DNA from: Plicaturopsis crispa FD-325 SS-3
Taxonomy: Eukaryota; Basidiomycota; Agaricomycetes; Amylocorticiales; Amylocorticiaceae
Assembly (NCBI GenBank): GCA_000827205.1
Contig: KN832554.1
Coordinates: 53,962-117,961, forward strand
Reading direction: 5' to 3'
DNA length: 64,000 nucleotides
In this document: positions 21,601 to 31,843 of the stretch, in pieces
How positions within the stretch are numbered: position 1 is the first letter of the stretch
How the letters are laid out: each line of letters starts with the position of its first letter
Translations under genes and position numbers: made by a program
Notes under the pieces: model-generated
Told to the model about the DNA's origin: nothing
The model's input: the letters and a program-made list of their open reading frames with translations, nothing else
The model's database searches: none

Positions 21601-22700
21601 GCCGAGTGAAAAGTCGGCACGACTGGCACCCGATGCTGAGCGCCTATCTTGCTTTGGGCACGGCAAGGCTTCAGCAAGCCACTGTTCCCTGGAGCCTTCC
21701 TTCTTGGACCTTCCGCCGCCTGCACTCTTAGGTTTGTGCTTCAACGGCGATATAACATCTCGGCGACTTCGTTTTGCGCTGTGCGATCTGCTGCTCGTCC
21801 GCAGTCCATCTGGTCGCGCACTCCTCCCGGTGGAGCTGGTTTACATGTTTGCTGACGCACTTGCTCTCAAAACCCGCCCAGATACTTGCCACGCCCACAC
21901 TTTGTATCTGATGCCGAATGCATGCACGGCAGTATCCAAGTGCCGTACCAGGCATCGCTCCTCCATAGAGTAGGAATGCCGAGATGATCGACGCTCAACA
22001 GAGGGTGGTGTACCCAATTGTACGTCCCCTTATCGATTAGTCTGCTGAGATACTCTAGAGCTGATAGGATCCATTGATGGAGCTATGCGGCGTGCAAAGA
22101 AATTTGACTTCTCCGCAACTTGGCCGCCTACTGCCCGTGAGCTCATTGCTGACGCGCGATGGCCATTGACCACTCTCCACGAGACCGGTGTTCTTATCGG
22201 CCCGAAGCAGACATTGTACGTGGAACTGGTCTCAAAGCTCCCTTCTACCTCCCATATAGGCCCCCCGCGAGCGCGCGCGTATTCAGAGCGGCACACTCTA
22301 CGCATATATGCATCCCATTGGTGCCAAAACGTGCGAGTGCTTTCTGTTCTGAATGAGGCTATTGCTCTCTGCATTGTAGGGTGCTACTGTTATCAGGTTC
22401 TGGTGAGGGCCTCCACTCTATCCTTGTTCACCCGGTCCGAGGCGTTGGCGAGAAGACTTTCCAAGCCCGCCTCATCAGCAGAACCGCCACCCGGAAAAAG
22501 CAGTGAGCCGGCCTTTGGTGCAGGATTCTGATTGTCTGGCAAGCTTCTGGGCGCGCTTGTCAGTGATCGGGCTGCCCCTGCCAGTTTTACATTGTAGGCT
22601 TCAGCTTGAACATTGCCTTTGCTCAACCAGGCATCCACTATTCCATGTCAGATGCAGTGTAGCCACAGGGTTCTTCGTGTTCTCAACTAGTTGAGTGGCA
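21600..22700. repeat. upstream part of terpene-synthase duplication, copy 2
   Basis: Counterpart of 18480-19400, more diverged than the synthase coding sequences themselves. It retains GATGCCGAATGCATGC near 21910 and AGCGGCACACTC near 22288. No complete frame is shared with copy 1. Confidence 0.55.
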
Positions 22701-22794
22701 ACAGAGGTTCCCAAATACGCTGTCTCTAGAGTACGTTGGCTTATAAGCATCTCTGGGTACCATCATTCTGATTGCTATCCCTCCCTCCAACAGA

Positions 22795-23950
22795 ATGGCG
22801 TCAGCACTCAGACCTGCCGAGCACATCGCATCAAAGGTACGCTCTCGTCGGACTCGATACCATGACGCTTATGCCCAGATGCTTTTACTCTCCGTCTCTT
22901 AGGAACTTACCGCCAATCTTGCACGGGATGTCGTCACATCGCTTCATGCGCGGTGCAACGTCCCTTACACACGCCAGCCGTACGACCACGACTTTGCAAG
23001 CGCCGTCTGTGCAGAAGGCACTCGTCTCGGCTACTCCATGGAGGGCCCGCTGTCCGTCGCCGGGCCTTTCATCCGCTCCGGCGTTATAATAGCCACCACG
23101 GCCTATGCGCATCTTCCTGACAAGCGTGGCCAGATATTCATATGTCTGTACACCGCGTTCGTGATGTATGCCGAGGACGTCTACAGCACGGACGTCGGCG
23201 GCGTCGCGGAGTTCAGCGAGCGGCTCGCCCGCGGGCAGCCGCAGAACGACAGGGTCCTCGATAACCTGGTGGACTTGCTGCGGCGCGCCCACGAGTATTT
23301 CGTGCGTATCGAAGTCATGCTGGTCTTGCACCCGCTGAGCATGTCCAGTAGGACCGGATCATCGCCAACATAATCATGAGCTGTGCCATAAATTACATAA
23401 CGGCGATACTGCTCGAGCATGACACTAACGGAATGATGGTGAGGAGCCTACTCTGTGCGCGCTGAACTGCTGATCAACGTGCCCGCAGCTCGAGCCCCGC
23501 GCGCAGCGGTACCCCAAATTCTCCCGCAGGATGTCCGGTAGCCCAGAGACGTATGCGGTGTCTATATTCCCGCCTGCGCTGCCACTGCAGTCGTACATAC
23601 AAGCAATGCCCGACCTCGAGGTTTTTATCAACTGCACAAAGTCAGTCGTCTCCATGCTTCCCGAGCCCCTCACGCGCTGACCGGCCCGCAGTGACCTGAT
23701 GTCGTTCTACAAGGAGGAGCTGGTGGGCGAGCAGGTCAATCAGGTGTCGCTAATCGCAAAGTGCCGGTGCATCACGAAGCGGGAGGCCCTGCGTGTCCTC
23801 GAGGATCAGGTCGTTGCGGCGCACGATAACATAGTCGAGATATTGGCGCCTCACGAGGACGCAGCTTGTGCGTTCAAGCGGTTTGTGCGGGGCTATATCG
23901 CCTTCCACACATCGCTGAAGAGATACAAACTGGATGAGTTGGATCTTTAG
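22795..23950 (+). CDS. trichodiene-synthase-like terpene synthase 2
   Basis: Same family and predicted reaction as the gene at 19502. Exons 22795-22836, 22903-23301, 23352-23438, 23489-23640, 23692-23950; 312 aa. Key residues: EDVYSTD at 105-111, NSE motif NDLMSFYKE from Asn227, Arg304-Tyr305 near the C-terminus. The acceptor that starts exon 3 is fixed here, because the alternative used in copy 1 would introduce TAG. Coding regions of the two copies are very similar; the first 14 residues (exon 1) differ most (MASALRPAEHIASK versus MAPAGRLVDDVAPR). Both copies keep the same substitution at the first metal-binding position, so it predates the duplication. Confidence 0.87.
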
Positions 23951-24226
23951 GTCTCTGTGTTCCGTCGTGTTCGCGAGTATTCTTGTATGTAGTAAGACCG
24001 TAAACATCGTATAGAAAAACTTGGTTACTCGTGTGTAGGAGACCGTCGGATAGCGTTTAGAATACTTATAATCATCCGACGAAGATTGTTTTGCGGTTTA
24101 TGACACCAAGTGGATCGATCATCGAAATTTATTGCGAATTACGGTGAGTACATACATGTAGCAATAAGAGTACATTCGGGAATCTGTGTTATGCGAGAGA
24201 AATACAGCGATGTGAGATGGCCAACT

Positions 24227-26792
24227 TCAGTCCATGTTCGATGCGCAAAGAGAGAGAAAAGGGGCAGAAAGTGATGCAACGACTCTGGACTCTTGTTTTT
24301 CATTTTTTAAAGTTTGGCGCGGATGCCCTGCTGGATAAACGAGTAGACCGTCTGCGGCCCGAAGACGACGACTCTGCCTGCGGCCCAGATCCCTGCGCGA
24401 CCAGTTGCGCCTCGGCTTCTTGGAAGAGGATCCAGCCTCGGACGCACCCTCGTCGTCTGCTTTCCGCTTCTGGCTCGCGTCGGACCCTGCTTTCGAGGCG
24501 GATGTCTCTGCCGTCGAACCGTGGGATGGTGGGCGGGGAGGGGCCAGGAACGAGGGCAGCATATCTTTGTCGCTACCCGATTCGTAGCTGCTGCTGGTGC
24601 TTTGAGGTGCGCGCAGCGGTGGTGTTGCCGGAGCAGGGAGCGAGGAGGATGGAGCACTTGGACTGGAGGTGGGTTCAGGAGCCTCGGCTTCGAGTCGAAC
24701 AATTGCTTTCCGTATGTACCCCAAGAACTCCGCGTAGTCTTCGGTGGGCGTCTTTGTTAGGGGGGTCTTGCCACCGTGCGCCTCTGCAAGGTTGTATGCC
24801 TTGCGTGCGTCGTCCATCAGGAGGAGATCCTTGGCGGCACTGCGCGATAGGCAAAAAGATCGGAGATCTTGCAGGAGCGTCTGGAAGATATCGCCGAACC
24901 AAGCGGGGACTGGGTTGACAAGCAGTGGCCCTGCCATGAAGTCGGCTTTGGCCGCACGCGCAGCATTGATGTTACTGTGCTCCCATTGCGCGAGGAAATC
25001 GGGGAGCTCCTTCATTCGATGGCCAGCACTCTCGTAAGAGTAACAGATCCAGGACAATACGTAGAAAAATGACTCCAAGTCGTCAATGTGATCATGGATC
25101 CACTTTTTCAGCGCATTCGTTTCCAGGACTCGACGAGACTGATATGCTCGCGTTCCCTAAGTATGAGATTAAGTAAGATATACGGGAGGCAATCTTCGCA
25201 TCATGACTCACCGTAAAGTATTCACCCTCGGCATGCTCGGAACGATTGAGGAAGTCGATAGCCAGATCAAAATCTATGAGTATTCCTCGGTTACCCTCGT
25301 CGTTCATGTCGCCGAGTAGAATGTTGCTACGGCTGACATCTCTGTGGAGAATCCCTGCCTCCCAGAGACGTTGGTGCCCTGTGAGATAGCGGGTATGTCA
25401 GGAAAGACGTGATGATTCAGTGAGATTGTGTATACCTGCAACGGCGTCGTAGAACGCGCATAAAAGCTCCATCCTTGTCTTGAAATACTCCAGTGGCTTC
25501 CCGTAGCAATTTAGAATGACACGGGAGAACTGGCGGTCGATCACCGGTGTCTTCGTATCGGAGAGCGGCATTTTTCCGTCGTAGGAATCTCCGAACCGCA
25601 AGGACGACACCTTCCATTCGGCGTTGGGGTCGTATCCCACCATCTGCCCGACACCCTTGAAGTTTTTCGCGGCCTGGAGGAACTCCCACTCGGCAAGACG
25701 GTGAACCGGCCGCCACGAATCCTTGATGACGAGCACCTTTGGTGGTGCGCCATCCACGGGAAGTTCCACGCGCCAGCAGACCGCGCCGCGCCCCCGAATT
25801 GTCTGGCGAAACCAAAACGGGTGGCCGGTGTGCTTGCGTTTTGGGTGCGCAACGCGGTACAAGCCAGAAGCGGCGCTACCGGGTGCAATGTTGATGTATC
25901 GATCCTCATCTTCCCAGTGTACGTTCGGGTCGAATCCGAGAGCGGGCGCGTCATCGAGCGTAAGGGCGAGGACGATGCGAACGAACGTCTCCGGCTCCGC
26001 GTGATAGTCTACCCAGTCGGATCGAACAACGCCGCAGCGATCAAACATGAAGACACGTATGGCATTTTCATGCATAATTGTCCCATATACGAAGCGGCGG
26101 CTGTTCGATTGGCGGAAGATCTCCCTCGCATAGATGGCGAGCTGGATGTCGTTGGCCGGCGAGGTGTGGTTCTTCACTGTCTTGATCTCCCAGACAGAGG
26201 CTGCCTGTACATAATCAGGCTTGCTAGGGATCGACGTACGATAGTAGATATGTTTCCCTTGCCCCATCACTATCACGTCTGGACTCGTATGGATGTTGCT
26301 GGATTCATCGTCCAATGTGAGGTGATCGAGGTTTGTCTTGCTCGAGTCGAAGACTCTGCGGGTAGAGTCGAGTTGGAAGTAGTTTAGGATCTCCGTGAGG
26401 ATGTTGTTAATTGGTTCGTATAGCTTGCTCTCGTGCTTCGGCTTTGGGGGGACGGTCCAGTGCCTCCGCTTCTGATCATATAGCCGAGTTTTGGTAAGGA
26501 ATGCGGCGAGAGCCTTGGTGGGGTTTCTTGATCTCTGACTTTTCTTGATGCAGTCGTCTACTGCCTTGCTGTTGACTACGGCGTTCAGGAAGTCTGAGCC
26601 ACCGTCGACCCACGAGTCCGCGAGCTCGTCCCGCATGGGAGCCTTCATTGCTTCGATGGATTCGTACCCGTTGGCTGTTCCTTGAGAGTCAGGGCGCCCG
26701 GGTGTATCGGGGACTACGTGATTGTGTGAGGGGCGCGGTGGGCTGACGTGATTACTGTTAACAGACCGTGGCGCGGCCGGGGTAAATGCCAT
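24227..26792 (-). CDS. FunK1-family protein kinase
   Basis: Second intact FunK1 kinase. Exons on the minus strand: 26792-25436, 25378-25212, 25156-24227; introns 57 and 55 nt; 817 aa. The start is the first ATG of the frame. The N-terminal extension carries APMRDELADSWVDG, then a PD-type segment (ASVWEIKTVKNHTSP). A KVLVIKDSW stretch gives the likely ATP-site Lys. Catalytic loop HRDVSRSNI (HRD at 464-466), LIDFDLAI (DFD 488-490), and after the last intron GTRAYQS and DDLESFFYVLSWI. The C-terminal ~110 residues are Ser/Pro-rich and end in basic clusters (SSKKPRRNWSRRDLGRRQSR), a plausible nuclear signal. Convergent with terpene synthase 2, whose stop lies 277 bp away. Confidence 0.92.
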
Positions 26793-27483
26793 GGCCAATA
26801 TTCACAAATACGATGCTCACCTAGGCCCCGGTACGGAATTTCCGTGCGATTGAGCACTGTTACGAGTGGCGAGCTTTACTAGGGGCTCCTGGGAGGTGGT
26901 CGCCGGATTCCTACGGTTCGCCATGATGAGTCGGTGCGTTGTTCTGTGGGGACGAAAAACACCATCTCACCTGTTATATTATGGAGGGAGATCGCTTTGG
27001 CAGTTGCACGCTTTGGCAGACACGTGTATGCGGGCTCTAATGGCAGAGCTCGAAGCTTGTTCAAAGCGAGGGGCTGTATCGACGTTGAAGTTCGGGACAA
27101 GAAGGTGCGCGCGACACACGCGAGGACTTCGGGATCCCGATTAGGCAACTCTTGTTGTTGTCGACTTTTGACGCTTTGACCGGCTTTGACGGCGACTTGC
27201 ACAGGTCTTTATTGTATTGTGCTCGACAATCTTGATAGTCCAAAGCAACTGTGACCCTTATTCCGTGTGCCCATCTTGGGAGTTTCGACGGAGAGCGTCA
27301 CCTTCTCAGCCTCGCCACTCTGTTCAAGTTGCTTTACCGTTGCTTTACCGTGTATTAAATATCGACCTTGAAGATAGCGGTGGAAAAGTCATCATATTCA
27401 TCACGCTGCATCTATCAAGCTCTAGACTAGATACCAATCAAGTAACATACAACGTCTCCATGTGAGTTCACTTGAATCTGTAT
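26793..27483. other. intergenic, no gene seen
   Basis: Promoter side of the FunK1 gene and 3' side of the EFM5-like gene. Short overlapping frames only. An 11-bp direct repeat (TTGCTTTACCG, twice) occurs at 27329-27350. Confidence 0.45.
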
Positions 27484-28622
27484 TCAAATGTCTTCCTTGT
27501 CGACGTCGTCCGAGACCTGTTCCTGTAAGTCTTCCCGTCCAAATTCCTCTGCGCCCTCCCAAGAGCCCCAGCATGTGAAATCGTTCGCTAGCCGCCCGTG
27601 CTCCACCTCCATAGCCGTTGGGCGGAGGGGACCCAACGGGGGCTCACTATATACACGTCGTACCACGTCCTCGATCGCCGTCGTCGATGTCACGAGAACG
27701 AGCTTTCCGCGGGCGGGATGTAGCACGAGCCTCAGCGTTTGCGCAAGCTTCGCGTTCGTACTCTGATACAGAATGCGTGTCTCGTTAGTAATTACACGGG
27801 TAGTCAGTACACGAAACAACCGCACGTACCTCGTTCAAGAAGGGCGGGTCTACCACGGCCACGTCGACAGCACCGTGTAAATCGGCGGGAACTGCGTCTG
27901 GATCGTTCAGATCGTACAGAACGAAGCCGTCGCGCGGGGCAAGCACCGCGAACCGCGTATCGATCTCGAGCAATTTCGCGCCCGGACGCGCATGCAGGTG
28001 CTGGTAAGCGACAAATGCGGTCGGGCAGCAGATGAACGCGATCGTAGATGTGGGCGTCGTCAGTGCATGCAGTGCGCGTGCGAGATGATTGGCAAACCGG
28101 GTGGTATACCTGCACGAGGGACGTCAGCGAGTGCTTCACTGGCCCGCGGGCGGCATGCGTAGATGACAGAGGAATGACGGAGACCTGCTTAGCTAGGTTC
28201 TTCCCTTTTGATTTCGCGTTGGTCGCTGTTGCTGGTGGAAGGCCTATATCTACGCGTATCTAGGTTCATATGCACAGTACTCACCAGAACTGGCTCAACT
28301 GCCAATCTTCGCCGAAAGCGACCCGATACTCGTCAACGCTCATCATGGGCGTGTCCGAACCTACAAGCTTCCGCTTCCGCTTGCTTTCCTCGCTATCGCT
28401 CCCAGCTGCCTCATCCAACTCGTCGTCCCATTCATCGTCGTTGAGTGCAAGTCCTGCGACACGCGCTGCAGCCTGTTCCGCAAGCTCGTCGAATAATCGC
28501 GTTTCCTCGGCTTTTTGGGCTAGGAAGGAGTCCAAAACAGATAGCGTCGAGGGGTCAAGAGCGGGCGGGCTCGATGATAGCGACGAGCTAGGAGAGGGAG
28601 GACTTTGGAGGTCGGGGGCCAT
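27484..28622 (-). CDS. EFM5: eEF1A lysine methyltransferase, EFM5/EEF1AKMT1-like
   Basis: Seven-beta-strand SAM-dependent methyltransferase of the N6-adenine-methyltransferase-like group; family members methylate a lysine of elongation factor eEF1A in the cytosol. Exons 28622-28285, 28109-27830, 27780-27484; introns 175 and 49 nt; 304 aa. Diagnostic features: SVDEYRVAFGEDWQLSQFWY across the first junction, a P-TA-F-A-Y motif-I region, LLEIDTRF, and the catalytic DPPF motif at 200-203 inside VDVAVVDPPFLNE, the family signature. The acidic tail (DDVDKEDI) and the Ser/Pro-rich N-terminus exceed the yeast protein. The 175-nt first intron is long for this window but both splice sites restore the conserved QFWYTTRFA. 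The other candidate for the family would be a related EEF1AKMT; the DPPFLNE context favours EFM5. Confidence 0.87.
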
Positions 28623-29136
28623 CACTGCGGTAAGTTTTACTCTCGCACTTAGAAGAAAATGGCAGATCGACTGGTTCGAGGATTAGGAGAGACTTGCTCG
28701 ACGACCGTCGACGGCGACGCCCGCCAAAATTTCACGCGGTGGCGGTGCGGGGTACACTGGGGTACACGACCGCCCACTGCTGCACCAGACTGCACCAGTG
28801 TAAGTACCACTCCACCACTTCCACGGCCCTGTAGTGCTCAACCGTCTGAGAGTGGTGGATATCGGAATTCAGGCAAGTGCCATTCCACTGATTATCGCGT
28901 CGCATCTCCCCTAGTGCTACTTATGTACTGACCAAGTTACCATGTCTATTATCTATACCAAAGACTCGGTATAGTTCAGCGTCCGCTTCTACCTCTCAGG
29001 GAGAACTCCAATCGCGACTTTATTGAGGCCAAAACACGAGCTACGGCCGACGAGACTTGACCTAGTACGTGACTCAATCTGCATGGATCCATATCGCTGA
29101 TTAGTATCTATCGACAGAATACGATTGCGACTTGAG
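28623..29136. other. divergent intergenic region between EFM5-like and F-box genes
   Basis: No gene seen. Presumed shared promoter region, as the flanking genes are divergently transcribed. Confidence 0.5.
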
Positions 29137-30675
29137 ATGTTTAACACAGGCGATGAAAGGATCCAAGAACTCAATGTCGAGATAGCGCACGTCGAAACGC
29201 AGGAAAGTATGCCTGTCGAAGACTCATCGGCTTGCGTTCCGTCGCATCTCGCTCGCCCGCAAGCAAAGGCCGCGCGTTCTGAAGATCACCACGCACCCAT
29301 CGATATCCTCCCGCCAGAGCTTCTTTCTCGGATATTCGAAGAAATCATTTCCCTCCACAAACCGTCCAAACGCTTCCTCGCTCCTTACTGTCTGCTGGGC
29401 GTCACGAAACACTGGCGGGACATCGTGCTCGGCACCTCGTCATTGTGGACTTCCGTTAACTTCGACGACGAGCCGACCATGCTACCGCTACTAACTCAAC
29501 ATATTGAGCGTTCTCAAAAGCGCCCTCTCGATATCCACATAGACTCCATGTCCGACACTACTTTCGCCCAAGCGCGTCCGTTCATGGACATATCTCGCTG
29601 GCGGCAGCTGCGCATCTACCTACGGACTCGGGAGTCGCTTTTCGATATGCTAGCGCGTCTATCCGAAGCAGACGCACCGCTGCTCGAGCGGCTGAGCTTG
29701 GCTTGCGAGCTCAATGAACTGGAGGATGCACGTGTCGACGACAACCGCCAAATGCGGTGGAACACGCTGCGTTCTTTGGCATACCTGCACCTCGACGGAA
29801 TCCTGCCGCGAACATGCATGCTCCCCGGCGACGTCCTGACCACCTTACATTTCAGCAATGGCCGGAACTACGTGGTGCCGTATTCGGACTTCCGCGCCAT
29901 GCTGACGCGACTCCCCGTTCTGCGCACGCTCATACTCGAGGACTCGGTCGTCTGCTTCGACGAGCCCGAAGCGTCCGATCTGGAGGAGTTCGAGCTCCCG
30001 CGCCTCACCACTCTGCTCTTTATCAGCGACCCCGGGGCATGCTACAACGTCTCCCACATGATCGGCGTCATGCGCGCGCCTCGCCTCCGACGCCTCTCCC
30101 TGCTCAACGTGGATGCAAGCGATCTCGACCGGACGCTCCCCAAAATCTCCGACGGCTCCAAGTTCCCTGCGCTGCGCTGCTTCGAGCTCGACCGCGCCTG
30201 TATTTGTTTGGAGGTCGCGGCGCGCAGCCTCATCGTCACGTCGCCCCAAGTGACGGAACTGATCATCGGAGACTGGATCTGGTTCACATGGGAGGAAGTG
30301 CGGATTCATCGAGATATCAACCTGCAGGAGCCCCACTGCCACTTCCTCGATATCCTCACGATCGCGACAAATCTCGCGCCCCGGGACGCTTGGCCGGACC
30401 TACAGACGATCACCATCGGCTCGCTTTTGTTTGAGGGGGTGCTCCTCGAGGATTACGCGTTCGAGATGGATCGTGGCTTCGGATACGCTTTGCTCAACTG
30501 TCTGCGCGTGAGGCGCAGGGCGAACATGCCAGTCCAGGTGCTGCGCCTTCATCCCGATATTCTGTGTCGGGCATCTCTGCAGACTCTCGCTGCTCTACGA
30601 GGAGAGGTCCAAGCTGTGGAATCTTTCAAAGGAGAGGATACGCTTTTGGAAAACATGGAGAGGCGTCGTTATTAA
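29137..30675 (+). CDS. F-box/LRR-type protein 1
   Basis: Presumed SCF ubiquitin-ligase substrate receptor. Intronless, 512 aa. The F-box lies at about 54-100 (IDILPPELLSRIFEEI...LLGVTKHWRDIVLGTSSLW), followed by irregular leucine-rich repeats to the end (e.g. LRIYLRTRESLFDMLARL, APLLERLSL, FPALRCFELDRACICLE, VTELIIGDW). The start is the first ATG in frame; it aligns with the starts of the two paralogues at 38.8-40.3 and 44.1-45.7 kb, though MFNTGDE here replaces MSG.G.E there. Substrate unknown. Confidence 0.85.
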   Translation: MFNTGDERIQELNVEIAHVETQESMPVEDSSACVPSHLARPQAKAARSEDHHAPIDILPPELLSRIFEEIISLHKPSKRFLAPYCLLGVTKHWRDIVLGTSSLWTSVNFDDEPTMLPLLTQHIERSQKRPLDIHIDSMSDTTFAQARPFMDISRWRQLRIYLRTRESLFDMLARLSEADAPLLERLSLACELNELEDARVDDNRQMRWNTLRSLAYLHLDGILPRTCMLPGDVLTTLHFSNGRNYVVPYSDFRAMLTRLPVLRTLILEDSVVCFDEPEASDLEEFELPRLTTLLFISDPGACYNVSHMIGVMRAPRLRRLSLLNVDASDLDRTLPKISDGSKFPALRCFELDRACICLEVAARSLIVTSPQVTELIIGDWIWFTWEEVRIHRDINLQEPHCHFLDILTIATNLAPRDAWPDLQTITIGSLLFEGVLLEDYAFEMDRGFGYALLNCLRVRRRANMPVQVLRLHPDILCRASLQTLAALRGEVQAVESFKGEDTLLENMERRRY

Positions 30676-31041
30676 GTAGTTCAAACCTCGTTTACACTAG
30701 CATACACTGACTTCATTAGTCGTACAGTTTGTGTATCTACTTCGTCGAGCCGCAGTACTAGTGGCAATTTTTTTGGGAAAACTCTCCGCTCCATTGCACA
30801 TCCCAAGCAGTAAATAAATCCTACTCGTAAACGCGTAAATACATAGCGCCTCGCGACGCGCGTCTGTGGCGTCGCGGAGACGCGAAAGGCGGGAAATACG
30901 GCATGACGTCATCTCAACCCACTCCAGCAAGAAGTTGAAGAAGCTACTCAAAAGCTACTCGCCCCCGCGCACTCCTTCAAGTCAAACCACCACCATCCTA
31001 GCTTTCCACACTCACCCCCAAATCCCCACACAATACGAAAA
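30676..31041. other. intergenic
   Basis: 3' flank of the F-box gene and promoter/leader of the small mitochondrial-type gene. Pyrimidine-rich from 30950 to 31035. No gene seen. Confidence 0.5.
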
Positions 31042-31401
31042 ATGCTCTCCCGTTTCTCCAACATCGTGCGCGTCCCCTCGCGCCGCCTCATACACACGAC
31101 CTCCGCGGCCAAGTTCGCCGAAAAAGCGCCTGCGCACACCGCGGACACGTACTCCAAGGACGTCGACACGAGCCCGCCGAAGGACGGCGCGGTGCACACC
31201 GTCGGCGACGCCGGCGTGCACGTGCAGCGCCCCGCCGACGCGCCGACCCAGTATGCGCACGTGAGCGAGACGGAGCCGTATACGGCCAAGGGCGCGGAGG
31301 GCAAGGAGTACGGCTCGACGGGCGGGGTGTCTCCGCCGAGTGGGTCAGAGCAGGGTCCGGCGGGGACGAACCAAGGAGGCAGGAAACCAGAGGGCAGATG
31401 A
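31042..31401 (+). CDS. small hydrophilic protein with likely mitochondrial presequence
   Basis: 119 aa, no intron. The N-terminus MLSRFSNIVRVPSRRLIHTT is Arg/Ser-rich and lacks acids, typical of a matrix-targeting presequence with an R-x-(F/Y/I/L)-type cleavage zone. The mature part is hydrophilic and Gly/Pro/Thr-rich with VHVQRPADAPTQYAHVSE and KGAEGKEYGST, reminiscent of small basidiomycete mitochondrial proteins of unknown role. I cannot name a function. Confidence 0.65.
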   Translation: MLSRFSNIVRVPSRRLIHTTSAAKFAEKAPAHTADTYSKDVDTSPPKDGAVHTVGDAGVHVQRPADAPTQYAHVSETEPYTAKGAEGKEYGSTGGVSPPSGSEQGPAGTNQGGRKPEGR

Positions 31402-31843
31402 GAGGTATGCGTTTTTTTGAATGTGGCGCTGGAGACTGAGCTAATTGCGTGTGCTTCAGTGGTTTCCTCGGAGGCAATGACCCCCTTTGGTGGTAATTGT
31501 ATCATGCATAGTGCCTCCAAACACTCAAAATTGCAATCTGAAGGCAGGTCGCGCTCCTATTGGTATGCCGTGCGCCAGCTGAACTAATAACTTTTTTCTT
31601 GACAATTGTTAGGTCCACGGACACTCATATTATATCGTCCCGCATACCGTGTATAACTAGCAAACGATGATATTGCTGCTCGCATTAACAACCCGGGAAT
31701 GATGCTCGGCCTTGTATACGCGCAGGTGCGCGTTCGTGAGAATGCAAAACCGTGACGTTCGGCAAGTGATCTCTCGTCAAATCAGTGATTCAAGGCGAAT
31801 ACAAGTACGCAAATTTCTCAGAACAACCTTCTATGTGCTACCC
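31402..31843. other. convergent intergenic region
   Basis: Between the small mitochondrial-type gene and the methyltransferase stop. No gene seen. Confidence 0.5.
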
